Assembly: GCA_037976565.1 (NCBI GenBank)
Contig: CP137674.1
Location: 30,163,047-30,227,046, forward strand
Source: Mesocentrotus franciscanus
Lineage: Eukaryota > Echinodermata > Echinoidea > Camarodonta > Strongylocentrotidae
Length of the DNA: 64,000 nucleotides
Direction: 5' to 3'
Positions 27,801-37,650 of this stretch are shown here, piece after piece. Made by a program: the position numbers and the translations under genes. Each line of letters begins with the position of its first letter. Positions within the stretch are counted from its first letter, which is position 1. The notes beneath the pieces were generated by a model, which saw only the letters and a program-made list of their open reading frames with translations, was not told the DNA's origin and made no database searches.

Positions 27801-30800
27801 AATCAATCGAGCCTGGAACCTGTTTCATAAACTTTTTATCAAGTAAACAAGTTACAATAACTGTTATAAGCTACTGAAATCATGGCATTTGATTGGCTGA
27901 GAGCAAATCAGTCACAAAAACATGGCATTTGTTATTGATAATATGTTTTATGAAACAGGTCCAAGGTAGAACGGGTACAAAGTGGCCTGAAATTGTTTGG
28001 CTCTGAATCCCCTAAAATCCTAAATTTAAAAAGAAGATCAATGCACACAGGCCCTGACTAAAATGTCAACCTGGACCATGTGTGAAAATTTAATGTGGGG
28101 TCCTGGTTAACAGGACTAAAACATGAGATAAGAATTCAACCGTTTGTGGTTTTGAAGTGAGAAATCAAGACACCTTCACTTCATTAATAGTATCTTGTTT
28201 TTTAAATGACCAGACTTAAGCAAACTGTTTGATCAATTATCTCTGTTTACTATGGGTAAATAGAGATTAATGGTTTGGTCTGACAGTTGGTGAACTTTGT
28301 CAGTACAATGAGTAAGCATAAACTGCAGAAATTTTGCAGAAACAACCACATTCGGGGCAACAGCCTTCTCATATGCCTACATGTAAGAGTGTAAAGGATT
28401 ACAAACAAATATTTAAAAAATGTTCACAGGGGCTCTTTGAAGTTTGAGAAAAAGAGATTTCCTTCCAGAAAATAGCTAATTATCTTATTTTTCTTATTTC
28501 TTTTTATCTTTACACTACATCTCTTTCAAAGTCACATACAATGCAATAGAATGCATACTTCTTTATCAAAATTGCTTTTTCACATTCTGATATCATTTAG
28601 CAAATATCAGGGCACTTTACTTTTTTTCAGCAAGTAAAATATGGTGCTCAATCGGGCAAACAAGGGCTATTCAGCTGCACAGAACCAGCCTAGGGAAAAC
28701 TGTCATTGTCAATTCTCCTACAGATTTGAGCTACTTGACTTTAGTAGCAACATATTAGCTCCAAGCCCAAGGGCAAATCACCACAGGCCCTGTGTATTTA
28801 AAATGTACATGTAGAATATTACTTTACTAGTTTCTTACACAACGTTCAAGTCACTCAAAGTGTGTTCAATGGCAAGTCCAATCTATTTTCTCTTGTACCC
28901 AGTACTGACCAGTGACCCATACAAGATTTTAGCAATGTTATCATTTGTGTGCTAGGGTAATTCTAATAGCCCTACAAGGATAGGCCATTTTCGTATTAAA
29001 TGTAACCAAATTTATGCCTTTGTGAAGCACGCGATACATATTATTTCATTAAAAAGTTACAAATATATTTATGACAAACATTATGGCTTGTCCTACCTAG
29101 CAACAAGACTATTGAAATACAATTACTCATATGAGGTGAATAAAGAAAAATCATATTGAGGCACTTATACATGTAAATGTATAAATTTGGTTAAATTACT
29201 AGAATGGCCATTTTGAAGGAGACCAACTATGAATTGAAATAACACTTGATCCAATTTACCTCCACAATACTTTGCAATGTCTGGGAGACCAAATGGGCAA
29301 ATAACTTAGACCTCCACAAAGGCAGGCCTGGACTGAAAGACTACAACTTCCACTTTCCCTGCCACTCACTCACATGCCACACACCAGCTGTCTAATACAC
29401 ATTCCAACTTCATTGGAATAGATTGCATAATAGCTTGACCCCATTACCAGGGCACTGTGACATGATACCCCAAACTATTTCCACTTCCCTACAGCTGATA
29501 GACAGATGTCAGTCTAGGAGTAGGAGAGTGAAGCAGTCTGTGACAGGCAGCTGTTGATGGACATGATCTACCATCACTGCTGCAATCAGTCATTCTAAAT
29601 AGTGCTTACATACATGTACATGTACACTGTACATGTACATGTAGGTCTACTGTACATGTACATGTACAGTAGGTCTACTGTACGCGTTAAAGATATAAGC
29701 TTGAGTTCTGGTAATGATAGAAGAAAAAAATTCTCACAGAATCCAACAAAACTTGCACTGAATGTTCAAGATTACAAATAAATGACATGTGCCAAACGAT
29801 TTTGGTAGAAAATGTATAGGGGCTGAGTAATGAGCATAGAAAGAAAGGCCCGACACCATGTGCTTAACACAGGTCACTATTAAAGTGCAAATGAGAGTTG
29901 TGGTTTTTATCTAGATGATGCCCAGTAAGTTTTAGTGCATTTGTTTTTATTTCACTGGTTCAAATAATCAATCTACTGCACTCTGCAGGATAAACAATCC
30001 AGTATGAATTATAGCCATGTTCTCTTGACATAAGATGCCCATACCAGAGCTCAAGATTAGCTTTAAGTCTGTTTAAAGCTTTGATAAGATCTAACAACTT
30101 TGTGTCAGATATTTGTACAAGTACTGAATTGCTAAATAGCAAGGTATTAACAATTCCAAGCTTTTGTGAAGTTATTAGATCTATCTCTAAGTGAAAGAAG
30201 AATGAGAGTTGAAAAATAACATACAGTGTACATCCCTAGCCATGATGTAAATTCTATTTTGCAACTGATATCTGTACTCAATGAATACTATGGGTCTACA
30301 GCTGAACATATTCATTGTAAAAAATTTTTAAAAAGTTTTAAAAAATGCACCTACATGTACCGATATATGTAGTTCTGGTTATGAATCTCAAATCAGGAAC
30401 AGGAAATGAAAATTAAATCATAAATCTTTATTAATTTCTAGTAATTTAAAAAGCAGCTAATGTGAACATACATGTACATGTAATGGGCAATTTTCACAAG
30501 ACATGTATTTGTGCACATTTGTTTTAACATAATTTAGCCTTCCAATTACCGGTACAGTAATAGTTCAAACTTACGCTACCATGTGGAGAATGTGTTTCTA
30601 TTTTTTTGACAGAGAGACCAAAGACCCCTATAATTCTGAACAATAATAGAGGCATGGGAAAAAATGTGTTTGTTTCCTTGTAGAATTCAATCAAATGATT
30701 ACAGTAAAAACACGGTCGAGTTCATTTCATTGCCATATATTTCATACATGACATATTTTTAGATGATGTTCAAGAACACAAATTTCATGCATCCTTAGAT

Positions 30801-33800
30801 CTCATTCAAGTGAAAAATGTAATATTCAAAGTATGAAAACAAACAATGATTGCTGGTTACTACATTTGTATGCTTGCATGCGAATTTCAACATCAGTCAT
30901 CTTTAATAGTCAGAGTTCTCATACATTCACATCTCAATCTTTAAGAATGAAACTTAATTTAATTTTTTAAAGGCCTAAAATAAAGATGAGCTTTATGTAT
31001 CTGAGACAGAATAATATGGAATATTCAAAATACAAGATAAAATAAAGCCTTGCACTATACATGCAAGTTACAGTCTTAAAAACATCTCTGCACATATTAG
31101 CATACAACCCAGAATACAAACGCTTCGCATGTATCGTCTGCATTCAATTATTTACAATGCTTCGGGACCTACAATGTATAGATCTGATATTGATCATACT
31201 TGGTCTGTTAGCCACCAGCAGCTCTCATTCAACAAGTGTGCGTAGAACTAACAATGGTTGACAATAACAATAGAGCTGGCAATGCATTGCCTAATCATCC
31301 CAGGGCTATTTTCACGGGGTGACCACAGAAAACACATCCAAGGCCAGGCAAACACCCCTTTATTAAAACCACATCCAAAACAAAATGGGGTGATGCAGAA
31401 GACTATAAAATACAAAACAAAAAATGAACAAAAAAACATGAGATTATCATTAAAGGTATAGACCAGTTCTTGTCATGCGACTGCATTGTGAAAGAAACGT
31501 TGTGGAATTGATCAGAAAAGGTTGATCATCTAGCATATAAGTATTGCATACCTGCCAACATTTGAAAATAAGAATTAGGAATTTCTAGCATAGTAGCAGG
31601 GGTCCGCCTGCAGCGGCAGTGTATAACTCGCAATACGTGGTAAATCTGTACAAAAAAGCAAATACAAATTCGCTGCTCGATCGTGCAGCCATTCAATGCA
31701 TGCAATACATGAAATCTCAAATTGCGGCACATGATACATTTTTTTGAAAATTCTGAATATTCCAAATTTTTAGGTCCTAAAAATCTAGAAAATCAGAATA
31801 TTCTGGAAAATTTGGAACGGTTGGCAGGTATGGTATTGGTGTGTACTGCAAGGTTCTGGAATCTTCAAAATGAGAAGAAATTTGGCCCAGTCTTGGTAAG
31901 GTTACAAGCACTGTACACAGAAAGATGTACATGTACATGGGACTACATGTATATACGCGACCGCGATAGTGATACATGTATCTATCCAGACCGGATCGAT
32001 ATGATAATTTACCAAATATATCAATCAGTAGGCGGTTTCCTGCCAAAATTTGTATATCACGTATTAGTCAAAACATATTCTTTCACATGATTGGTAATTA
32101 GAGCTTCCATTTCATTTTTTGAGAGGGGGGCGTTTCCAAAACTGGTCTTTACCTTTAAACCACACTCAAAACAAAATAAGTTGATGAAGAAGACTATAAA
32201 ATGCACCCTTTAAAACCTCATCCTAAACAAATTTAGGTGATCAGGAAGACTATAAAATACATTAATAGCATGAGATTAATCCCACACTCAAAATTTCAAA
32301 ACAAACTGAGATAAAGAAAACTACAAAAAGCAAAAGACAGCAGCAGATTCCATAAAAGTGAAAACTTTCTGAATGAAGTCTAAGCTTTATATTACATGTA
32401 CAGTACATGGTAAATGAAGCAGTGCAGATGAAAGTTTTATCCTGTACAAGAACAAGATGAGTTGGTTTAAAAATATTCAAAGTAGAGCAAGACTTACTCA
32501 AAGTAGGTAATGTTAATTAACAATTTAGGATGATCAACAAGTGATTCTACAGTAATTGAAAGAAAAAAAGGGGGAATAAATGTACACTGTATTCTGTCTA
32601 TTAATTTTTTACAACTTCTGAACAAATGTGTCAGTCATGCCAAAGCCAACAACTGGAGTTTACAAGACTAGCCTAACTTTGAAAATAAAGAAAAAATGTC
32701 AACCTAAAGAAATTTATAATGATTTACACGTACAGTAGTAGGAAATATGTCAAAGATAAGTAATGATCCATGCAATTTCACATTAAATGTTTGAAATTAA
32801 GACGTCCAAATTTTGAAGATTATTATTTCCTTATTGGTAATTCATCAAATCCATTTCAAATTAATACATGTAGCTCCTACATGTACAGTACATGTACATG
32901 TACCATGAGTCCATGACTAAAAAGCATTAAGAGTACCGGTACTAAAATCGTACACTGCAATGTTCTGTATGCGTAGTGAACTTTTAAAAGCTCCAATTAA
33001 AACAAATATGTAATTTCTACCCTTTAAGGCAGTTGTTGGATTGTAAGTTGAATGGTGTATAAAACAAGCTATCATTTTATTACAAATTTAGAAATAGTTT
33101 TTGTACTTTATAAATTTAGGCCTACAGATCATTTGGGGAATGTAATTATAAGCAATAAATTCTCAATAAAAAAAGAAAAGGGAACTTTAAATCTCATGAT
33201 AAAGTACATTCATACTTACATGTACATACATTTATGTTGGAGAGGTCAATGAATTCTGAAACTCTTTGGCAACAAACATGAAAAAATTTTGACTGTTGAA
33301 TATCTGCACCCCTTACGAATCACACTGAAAGTTGATGATTGATGGTTTATTGTGGCATGTTTCACAACAAATATAAAAATCCCTACAATATTCAGTTTTT
33401 TGCTTTTGTTCATTCAAGTCCATTTTTTCTAAAAGTGCATTTTATGAGTTCATTCCTATTCATCATGGTATCAAATCAGGCAATAGCCCACAGTTACATT
33501 TCATTTTGTGAATACTATCATTAACTACGAATAATGAATATGTATCCACAGCCCATTAAATCTTTAGAGGAATATTTTCCACAATGACAGCTGTAATGGA
33601 TGTTTACTCAGAGCAGGGTGCAAATTGTGACAATACAATCTTCACAAAAAATGATCAAAATTATGGTAAAGGAATTGTACCCTGAAATACAATTAAAATT
33701 CAATCAAATAAAAAAATATGAACTGTATTTTGTGGGTTCTATTTTACATTTGTGCTTTTTCACAATGATTCTTTAATAGTTGTTTATCTATTGTAAGATA

Positions 33801-34174
33801 CAAATTGTTACCTTAAAAGCAGTAAAGCATCAATAAGAAAATGTCTGTACATATACCCCTGTATTTTGGGTGCAAGGACCTTATCCTTTAATACCCAAAA
33901 CTCAGAATTAGAGTTTCAATATCTTCTTAATCTTATTTTGGACATATTTTAGCAATTCAGAGTCTAAATCCAGCAATATCAGGAATTTCTGATTATCATG
34001 CCATCCTAATTTGCTATAGATTAGATCTTGTAAAGAGTTTATTTGTTGACATGAAATAATATCCCATAATCTCTCAATATCTCCTTCTCTTAGAACTCTT
34101 CCACCCTCTCCCTCTCTCTATCTCTCTCTCTCCCTCTTTCTCTGTCTCTCTCTTTGTCTCTCTCTCTCTGTCTG

Positions 34175-34205
<31 letters not shown>

Positions 34206-37200
34206 GTCACACACACACACACACTCTTTTTCCCATTTCACTATCTTTGTAGATCCCTAGGTCTTGTATGCCAATTACATACATGTACAATGTAGCTTTA
34301 GTGAGTAGATATACAGTGTACAGTATGTACTGTAAGTGTAAAGATCTTCAAAACCAATTTGTTTGAATATACTTAATTTTTTCTGTGCATAATGTTGTTG
34401 ACAGACAATGCCCTTTAACGAATCTCAAATCTCTTCATGCAACTGCAGTATATACCATGACAAAGTCTTGCGAATACGCCACCATCCCTACTGCAGAAGC
34501 CCTGAGATACACAGCAGCATGCCCTGTCATCTCAAGACGGTCGCCCTATTGTGCATTGCGCATATCATGCACACAGCACGCGTCGGCTTGCTACTACACA
34601 TAAATAATGCAGGGTCTCTTGCTAGCGGGGCAGATGGAAGGGGCCTACAGGACACATAATGAATTGTACATCAATGCGAATTATGCACCCTCCTGTCAAT
34701 ACTTCTCCTGATCAAGTGAAAAACTGCAGATGGGAAAGGCATCAAGTGGATGGGGGAAATAATAATTTGTTGTGCTATCATTCATGAGACATGAATTCAG
34801 ATTTCAGACGGTATATGTGCTGGGGATTAGAGCAGAATTGCTCTATAATTGTCAATTTACAACTTTGTAAAATATCCATAGTGTACCACATACGTACATC
34901 AGAACTTGCATTACAAGCATTTTTTTTATAATTGTAAAGACTGCTGTAAAGACTGCTGTAATATTATTAGCAAATTTAAATCCCACTGTATGCCCATAAC
35001 AAAATACCATCTGCTGGGAGTTGGAAGGATATTTAAAGATGTATCATTCATATTGAGTCTTGAGCTCTTCTGACTCCTAGCAAAGAATATTTTCAAGAAT
35101 AGCTTAAATTGCAAATCAAAAAGGAAAAATGTAATGTATGCAGATTAAAGTGACTCGGTAACATTGCCTCAGATTCTGAAACAAAATCCTTTAGGTCAGT
35201 CAGGAATCCCATGACTTTTACAAGCCGATCGCCTGTCTGATTATCAAGATATTTATGATTGGAAATCGAAATTTCATTTTTTCGTTTTCGTTACGGTTTT
35301 TATAACACTACAGTCTATTGGGGAAAATGAGTATGGTAAAACCGGTCACTCAAAGATTTTTACTTTTTTGAGGCACTTCATGATCATTTTGAAGCGCAAT
35401 TTTTTTTAGGGCTTTAATATTACACCATATCACAGACACTGATAACACGTACTACGTAGGGCCATGCATCTCAGATTTAACATTGTTAAACGATGCCTTT
35501 AATCATTTTTTAAATTTTATATCATTCATTCTAAAAATGCACACATCTTTTCAAAGGATTACACTACAGTGTGTGTAATAATTCTGCGATATGTAGGCCT
35601 GCCTGTCATAATGAATACATGAAGACCTACTGTACATGTACATACATATAATAATGACTAGACAAATGAAGGATGACGATTTTGATAATGGGCAATTGCA
35701 AAGTTGTCAAAGAGTATCAAATTTACAAAAATGGTAAAACTTTTTGTTTTTACAATAATGTTAACATTGATTGTTATTTAGTATCACTAAGGAACACAAT
35801 GAGAGTACAGGCTACATGATGGTCTATATCAGAACTTTTTTTTAGAGTTTTTGGAATTTTGAGTAAAATTAAGATCTTAGCCACACAGAAAAAGGAGATA
35901 CGAAGAAAATTATATGCTCTTATAAATATACCAGTGATGCACTTTTCTCCTTTGACTACCAGTACATTCAGCTTATCTGGTTAATTTATAGTGTACTAAG
36001 TGTACATGTACTGTAGGTACCACTACTCTTTTTTTTTTCTTCTTCTTCTTTCTGTTCCTACATCCATCACTTGCATCTGTATATGAGCAAAAGCAAGTGC
36101 TATTTCTGACAGGACATTAACATAATGATTCACTTTTCTAGACTGTATTACTTACCATTGGTAGGAGATTTAGGCTGTTTCCTAACTGCAGCACCTTTAG
36201 TATCATCTGCCCAGTTTGATGCTACAATATTATCTGAAGAGGAGGAATGTCTCATCTTTGACACCGCATCACTCGACTTGACTGACAGCAACACCTTGTC
36301 TCCATCCTCATCTCTATCATCCAGGAGGGAGCGGTCTGGTGGAATGATGGTAGAGTACGGCCGCTGCTGATGCCTGTGAGATGTGCTGCCCTGAACCGGA
36401 GCACTGCTCCTCATCCCGTGCATGTTCTGGAACGAGGAACTCAGCAATTCCTCAAAGTCCTCGTCAACAAAGACCATGGAATCACTGTCTTCCTCTGTTT
36501 GAATGCTGGGGTCAAAGGATCCAGGTCGGCTCAGACGTGGAGCATGTTTGAGATTGATTTCTGATTGGGACTCTGGTAGCATCTGAACAAGACTAGGATC
36601 TGGAATTGGCCCATCGTCGATGATTCCAGTCGTTGCGCTGCGATTTCTTGACAGCACACGTTTCATGACAATGTCTCTTTGACGTGATGGTTCTCTGTCT
36701 CCTTCTTTCGAAGGAGCTTTACCAGGCTTGCTTGATATGTAGTCCTCCTTTTGAGGGTAATAAGCACCTTTTGTGCTTGTGTATTCTGTCTTTGAGACCC
36801 TTGTCTCTACCCTACCTCCATCATCAACTTTCCTGCTCAGCTTGTACTGTGCAGTGATGTCTTGTTCATTTTTTACAGCTTCAAGCATGGAAGAGGATCT
36901 AGGAGAAGATTGCCTATCAGGATCTATAATACTACTTAGTGCAGCAGAATGCCTTCCTGGGCTGGCGGGAAATGAGCCAGATTTGTCATATCTAGCAGAA
37001 TGTATTTGCGAGCTGGAATGTCGGTATGAACTCCGGCCAATTTGTCGGGATTTCAGGGTTATCAGAAGGCGGGTAGGAATCTGCATGACCATGTAAACAT
37101 CATCAAGGGACTTGAAGGATACATCTACATTATTAACATATAAAATTCCATCTCCAACTCGAATCATGCCAGAATCTTCAACAAGTCCACCCAACATCAA

Positions 37201-37650
37201 TCTTGACACAAAGATTCCATCCATTCGCTCAAATCCATCTCCCTCTCGAATGTAAAACCCAAGTGTTTCACCTGGAATCTTCATGATTTCTACAGTCCGT
37301 AAGAGGAATGCACCACCTTGAATTTCTCTCTCCTGTATAACGCTGATTCTAGGTTTTCCAACATTCATTCTCCCGTCTAAATGACTAACAAGTGTCATGT
37401 TATCAAACTCTTCGGCCCTGGAGAGATCGGCAAAGTGTTCTCTCTCCGCTGCCTGGATTGCTTGCACGGTATCGCTAGTGATCCCGGCGACATGACGAAA
37501 ACCTGCCGGTCCATCGATTTGCATCTCCCTGATCTCCGTGCGAATTCCTTCCGCCGAACTCGAATGACTTCTCGTCTGTTTCACTGCTGATTTTACGTTC
37601 GAAGTGACCTCATATGAATAGCTACTCGCTCCTTGGTTTCTGTCAGACAT
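2864..37650 (-). CDS. SYDE1/syd-1-like: SYD-1/SYDE-type synaptic RhoGAP (PDZ-C2-RhoGAP), partial at 3' end
   Basis: Gene-level entry. Known family role: SYD-1 (C. elegans), RhoGAP100F (Drosophila) and vertebrate SYDE1/2 are presynaptic assembly scaffolds and Rho-family GTPase regulators. Seen here: two coding exons, 37650-36156 and 3899-2864. Exon 1 ends in phase 1 at a GTAAGT donor (36155). The distal exon starts after a CCCTTGCACAG acceptor (3900), and the two join in phase as G|AT. Predicted order: PDZ at residues ~117-200 (ligand loop ETLGF), Ser-rich linker, C2 at ~610-740 (RDLYCVIEID, QKLCHKS), RhoGAP from ~762 (LFGVPLDVVV) with arginine-finger motif GIYR (R802). The RhoGAP is cut at DINIITG by a donor at 2863, and its second half lies outside the window or was not recognised. 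Residue numbers assume that the 16-nt frame-breaking segment at 3542-3557 is skipped. Vertebrate SYDE proteins lack the PDZ, so this protein resembles invertebrate SYD-1 more closely. Other exons may lie in the 32 kb intron. Confidence 0.88.
3542..3557 (-). other. 16-nt frame-breaking segment in the C2 exon, bounded by GT and AG
   Basis: On the minus strand the segment reads GTGATGTTGGTGCAAG. Without it, AAAG joins GACAC to give K-G-H-V and the C2 frame is continuous. AAGG occurs at both edges, so the segment could also be a small tandem-type insertion. It is far shorter than known spliceosomal introns, so an allelic insertion or an assembly error is at least as likely. Confidence 0.6.
4206..4267. 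mobile_element. 62-bp palindromic mini-element
   Basis: Outer arms CATCTGTTCAGAGCCAT / ATGGCTCAAAACAGATG (15 of 17 pair) enclose a perfect inner hairpin ATTAACTCTT-AACA-AAGAGTTAAT. The ends resemble the element at 12594-12672 (TCTGTTTAGAGCCAGAAGG). Confidence 0.55.
6420..6715. repeat. (GAA)n polypurine tract, ~290 bp
   Basis: Nearly uninterrupted AAG/GAA triplets with a few AAAAG and GAGAGG interruptions, followed by a GATGAT-rich tail. Poly-Arg and poly-Ser open frames over it are artefacts of the repeat. Confidence 0.95.
7047..7338. mobile_element. MITE, GGTGTTTCACAAAGA family, copy 1
   Basis: Arms of about 55 bp: GGTGTTTCACAAAGACTATA and the reverse complement of the right end, GATGTATCACAAAGACTAAG, continuing through GATTGACTTAAGT and CTATGGCAGGC. 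Same family as 60465-60755. Confidence 0.75.
9053..9100 (-). CDS. Candidate 48-nt cassette exon of the SYD-1-like gene
   Basis: Inside the 32 kb intron and on the same strand. A pyrimidine-rich tract ends in a tandem acceptor (GAAGAAG, a NAGNAG type), followed by an open stretch reading EEAFDRGMFSAIRKRI and a consensus donor ATAG|GTAAGAT. From the first usable AG the length is 48 nt; from the next it is 45 nt. Both are multiples of three. The exon enters and leaves in phase 1, matching exon 1 (ends in G) and the downstream exon (starts AT), so it can be included or skipped without changing frame. I do not recognise the peptide; the support is splice sites, phase and codon-like sequence. Confidence 0.45.
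10913..11525 (+). mobile_element. tRNA-derived SINE split by a ~350-bp insertion
   Basis: The 5' part is tRNA-like: the acceptor strand GTGTCAT pairs (with G:U) to GTGGCAC, with A-box-like TGGTCTAGTGG and B-box-like GGTTCAAGTTCC (10968-10979). The body resumes at ~11365 with CTCTCCACCCAAGTG, AAATGGGTACC and a tail GGATATGTGCCCTATAAAAA. CTCTCCACCCAGGTG-type cores occur in conserved-core SINEs of marine invertebrates. The middle (~11014-11364) is foreign and holds palindromes, listed separately. Confidence 0.6.
11108..11331. repeat. Palindromic block interrupting the SINE
   Basis: It contains AATGACCGGTCATT twice (11111-11124 and 11135-11148), the first at the heart of a 22-bp perfect palindrome. 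Next comes a hairpin at 11232-11331 whose arms run GGGCATTAGTAAAATTACCC / GGGTAATTCTTACTAATGCC. It probably belongs to a MITE inserted in the SINE. Confidence 0.6.
12594..12672. mobile_element. 79-bp MITE with TTGTCTGTTTAGAG ends
   Basis: The left end TTGTCTGTTTAGAGCCAGAA and the reverse complement of the right end TTGTCTATTTGGAGCTAGAA match over ~22 bp. A diverged left half also occurs at ~7673, and a related core (GAGCCATAAGGG) at 15889. Confidence 0.55.
12712..13039. mobile_element. MITE, CATACCTGCCAAC family, copy 1, 6-bp TSD
   Basis: The ends CATACCTGCCAACATTTG and GTTGGCAGGTATG are inverted repeats. TATTCA flanks both sides (12706-12711 and 13040-13045). 328 bp; internally the same as 31547-31832 (GCGGCAGTGTA, GGTAAATCTGTA, CAGCCATTCAA). 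Confidence 0.85.
13407..14312. mobile_element. 906-bp non-autonomous element, CAGGGCTGCCAACA ends, 6-bp TSD
   Basis: The ends CAGGGCTGCCAACACTC and the reverse complement of the right end CAGGGCTGCCAACATTG match. CTATTT flanks both sides (13401-13406, 14313-14318). The interior is unusually GC- and CpG-rich (13610-14060 and 14200-14265) with several CTCACGC repeats near the left end. No coding region seen. Confidence 0.8.
15971..16146. mobile_element. Mariner-like MITE with TA flanks
   Basis: TA|CAGTTGAACCTGTCTATAAAGG at the left is matched by the reverse complement of the right end, TA|CAGTCAAACCTATCTTAGTGG. TA duplications and CAGT ends are characteristic of Tc1/mariner. 176 bp, no transposase. 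Confidence 0.75.
16840..17130. promoter_or_regulatory. Repeat-free island in intron, candidate cis-regulatory element
   Basis: It differs from its surroundings in being less AT-rich, without TACATG runs or inverted-repeat ends, and carries homeodomain-type cores (TAATTA, TTATTA). Similar islands lie at 18260-18640 and 34385-34700. None reads as a convincing exon. Function is a guess. Confidence 0.2.
18727..19020. repeat. 100-bp tandem repeat, three copies
   Basis: CTGCAAATAATTCACTCTCC recurs at 18741, 18841 and 18941, an exact 100-bp period. Copies 1 and 2 are nearly identical; copy 3 diverges in its second half. Confidence 0.9.
20905..21700. repeat. Degenerate tandem repeat (GTCCTTCAACTAGACCCATT units)
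   Basis: Units with GTCCTTCAA(C/T)TNGACCCATTC and GGGCTAG occur at ~20922, ~21043 and ~21641, with the flanking motif ACACAGGATCAGACTTGG also repeated. The array is interrupted by the element at 21098-21594. Confidence 0.6.
21098..21594. mobile_element. 497-bp GC-rich palindromic element, 3-bp TSD
   Basis: The ends GAGGCTGTTCACACC and the reverse complement of the right end GAGGCTGTTCAGACC match; CAA flanks both sides. The interior is built of hairpins: GTGGGCGGACCGTGG/CCACGGTCCGCCC, GAGATAGCG.../CGCTATCTC and others. The 3-bp duplication and ends fit a Harbinger-like MITE, but that class is inferred. Confidence 0.7.
25732..26337. mobile_element. TTAA-flanked foldback MITE, AGGGG ends
   Basis: TTAA|AGGGGTATTCCACCC at the left is matched by the reverse complement of the right end, TTAA|AGGGGAAGTCCACCC. 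The arms extend more than 130 bp, including GAGAAAAATCGGACAA and AAGAAAGTTATG. TTAA target duplication is typical of piggyBac/Kolobok-type transposons. 606 bp, no transposase. Confidence 0.8.
27815..27962. mobile_element. 148-bp MITE with CCTGTTTCATAAA ends
   Basis: GGAACCTGTTTCATAAA at the left and the reverse complement of the right end GGACCTGTTTCATAAA match; the interior repeats CATGGCATTTG. Non-coding. Confidence 0.7.
29608..29690. repeat. TACATG palindromic cluster
   Basis: Runs of ACATGTACATGTAC alternate with GTAGGTCTACTGTAC; almost the whole stretch can fold on itself. Similar shorter clusters occur at ~2236, ~14550, ~17693, ~23055-23180, ~26418, ~26860, ~32877 and ~63505. Confidence 0.8.
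31450..32158. mobile_element. TTAA element (AGGTATAGACC family), copy 1, with nested insertion
   Basis: TTAA|AGGTATAGACCAGTTCT at the left and the reverse complement of the right end TTAA|AGGTAAAGACCAGTTTT match. Apart from the nested element at 31547-31832, it aligns along its length with 62357-62766. It is about 417 bp without the insert. Confidence 0.85.
31547..31832. mobile_element. MITE, CATACCTGCCAAC family, copy 2, nested, 6-bp TSD
   Basis: The ends CATACCTGCCAACATTTG and GTTGGCAGGTATG are flanked by GTATTG on both sides (31541-31546, 31833-31838). The related TTAA element at 62357 has a single GTATTG (62448-62453) at the corresponding site, which confirms the boundaries. Confidence 0.92.
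34105..34225. repeat. (TC)n/(AC)n microsatellite
   Basis: About 95 bp of TCTC/TGTC dinucleotide repeats pass directly into ~35 bp of CACA repeats. Shorter simple repeats lie at 1221-1238 (TC), 9857-9880 (GT), 15435-15459 (TC), 40504-40529 (CT) and 41940-41961 (GA). Confidence 0.9.
36156..37650 (-). CDS. SYD-1-like, first coding exon with PDZ domain
   Basis: Open frame of 498 codons plus one base, ending at AATG|GTAAGT. The start is the first Met of the frame (MSDRNQGASS); no upstream in-frame stop close to it was needed to choose it, so an upstream start cannot be fully excluded. Residues ~117-200 read as a PDZ domain: FLLRTVEIMKIPGETLGFYI, then DGIFVSRLMLGG, RVGDGILYVNNVDV and a closing LLITLKSR strand. 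The remaining ~300 residues are Ser/Arg/Asp-rich and probably disordered. They contain basic patches and repeated phospho-like motifs and no second domain that I recognise. Confidence 0.9.

Larger units (their letters stand above)
3900..36155 (-). other. Giant intron (~32.3 kb) of the SYD-1-like gene
   Basis: It is bounded by GTAAGT (36155) and CCCTTGCACAG (3900). It holds most of the repeats listed separately and the candidate exon at 9053-9100. Open frames inside it are short, repeat-driven or unrecognised. Stretches where I see nothing specific beyond AT-rich unique DNA: 4268-6400, 7740-8250, 9110-9850, 11530-12590, 14320-15430, 19030-20900, 21960-23000, 27970-29600, 32900-34080 and 35250-36100. 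Confidence 0.8.
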
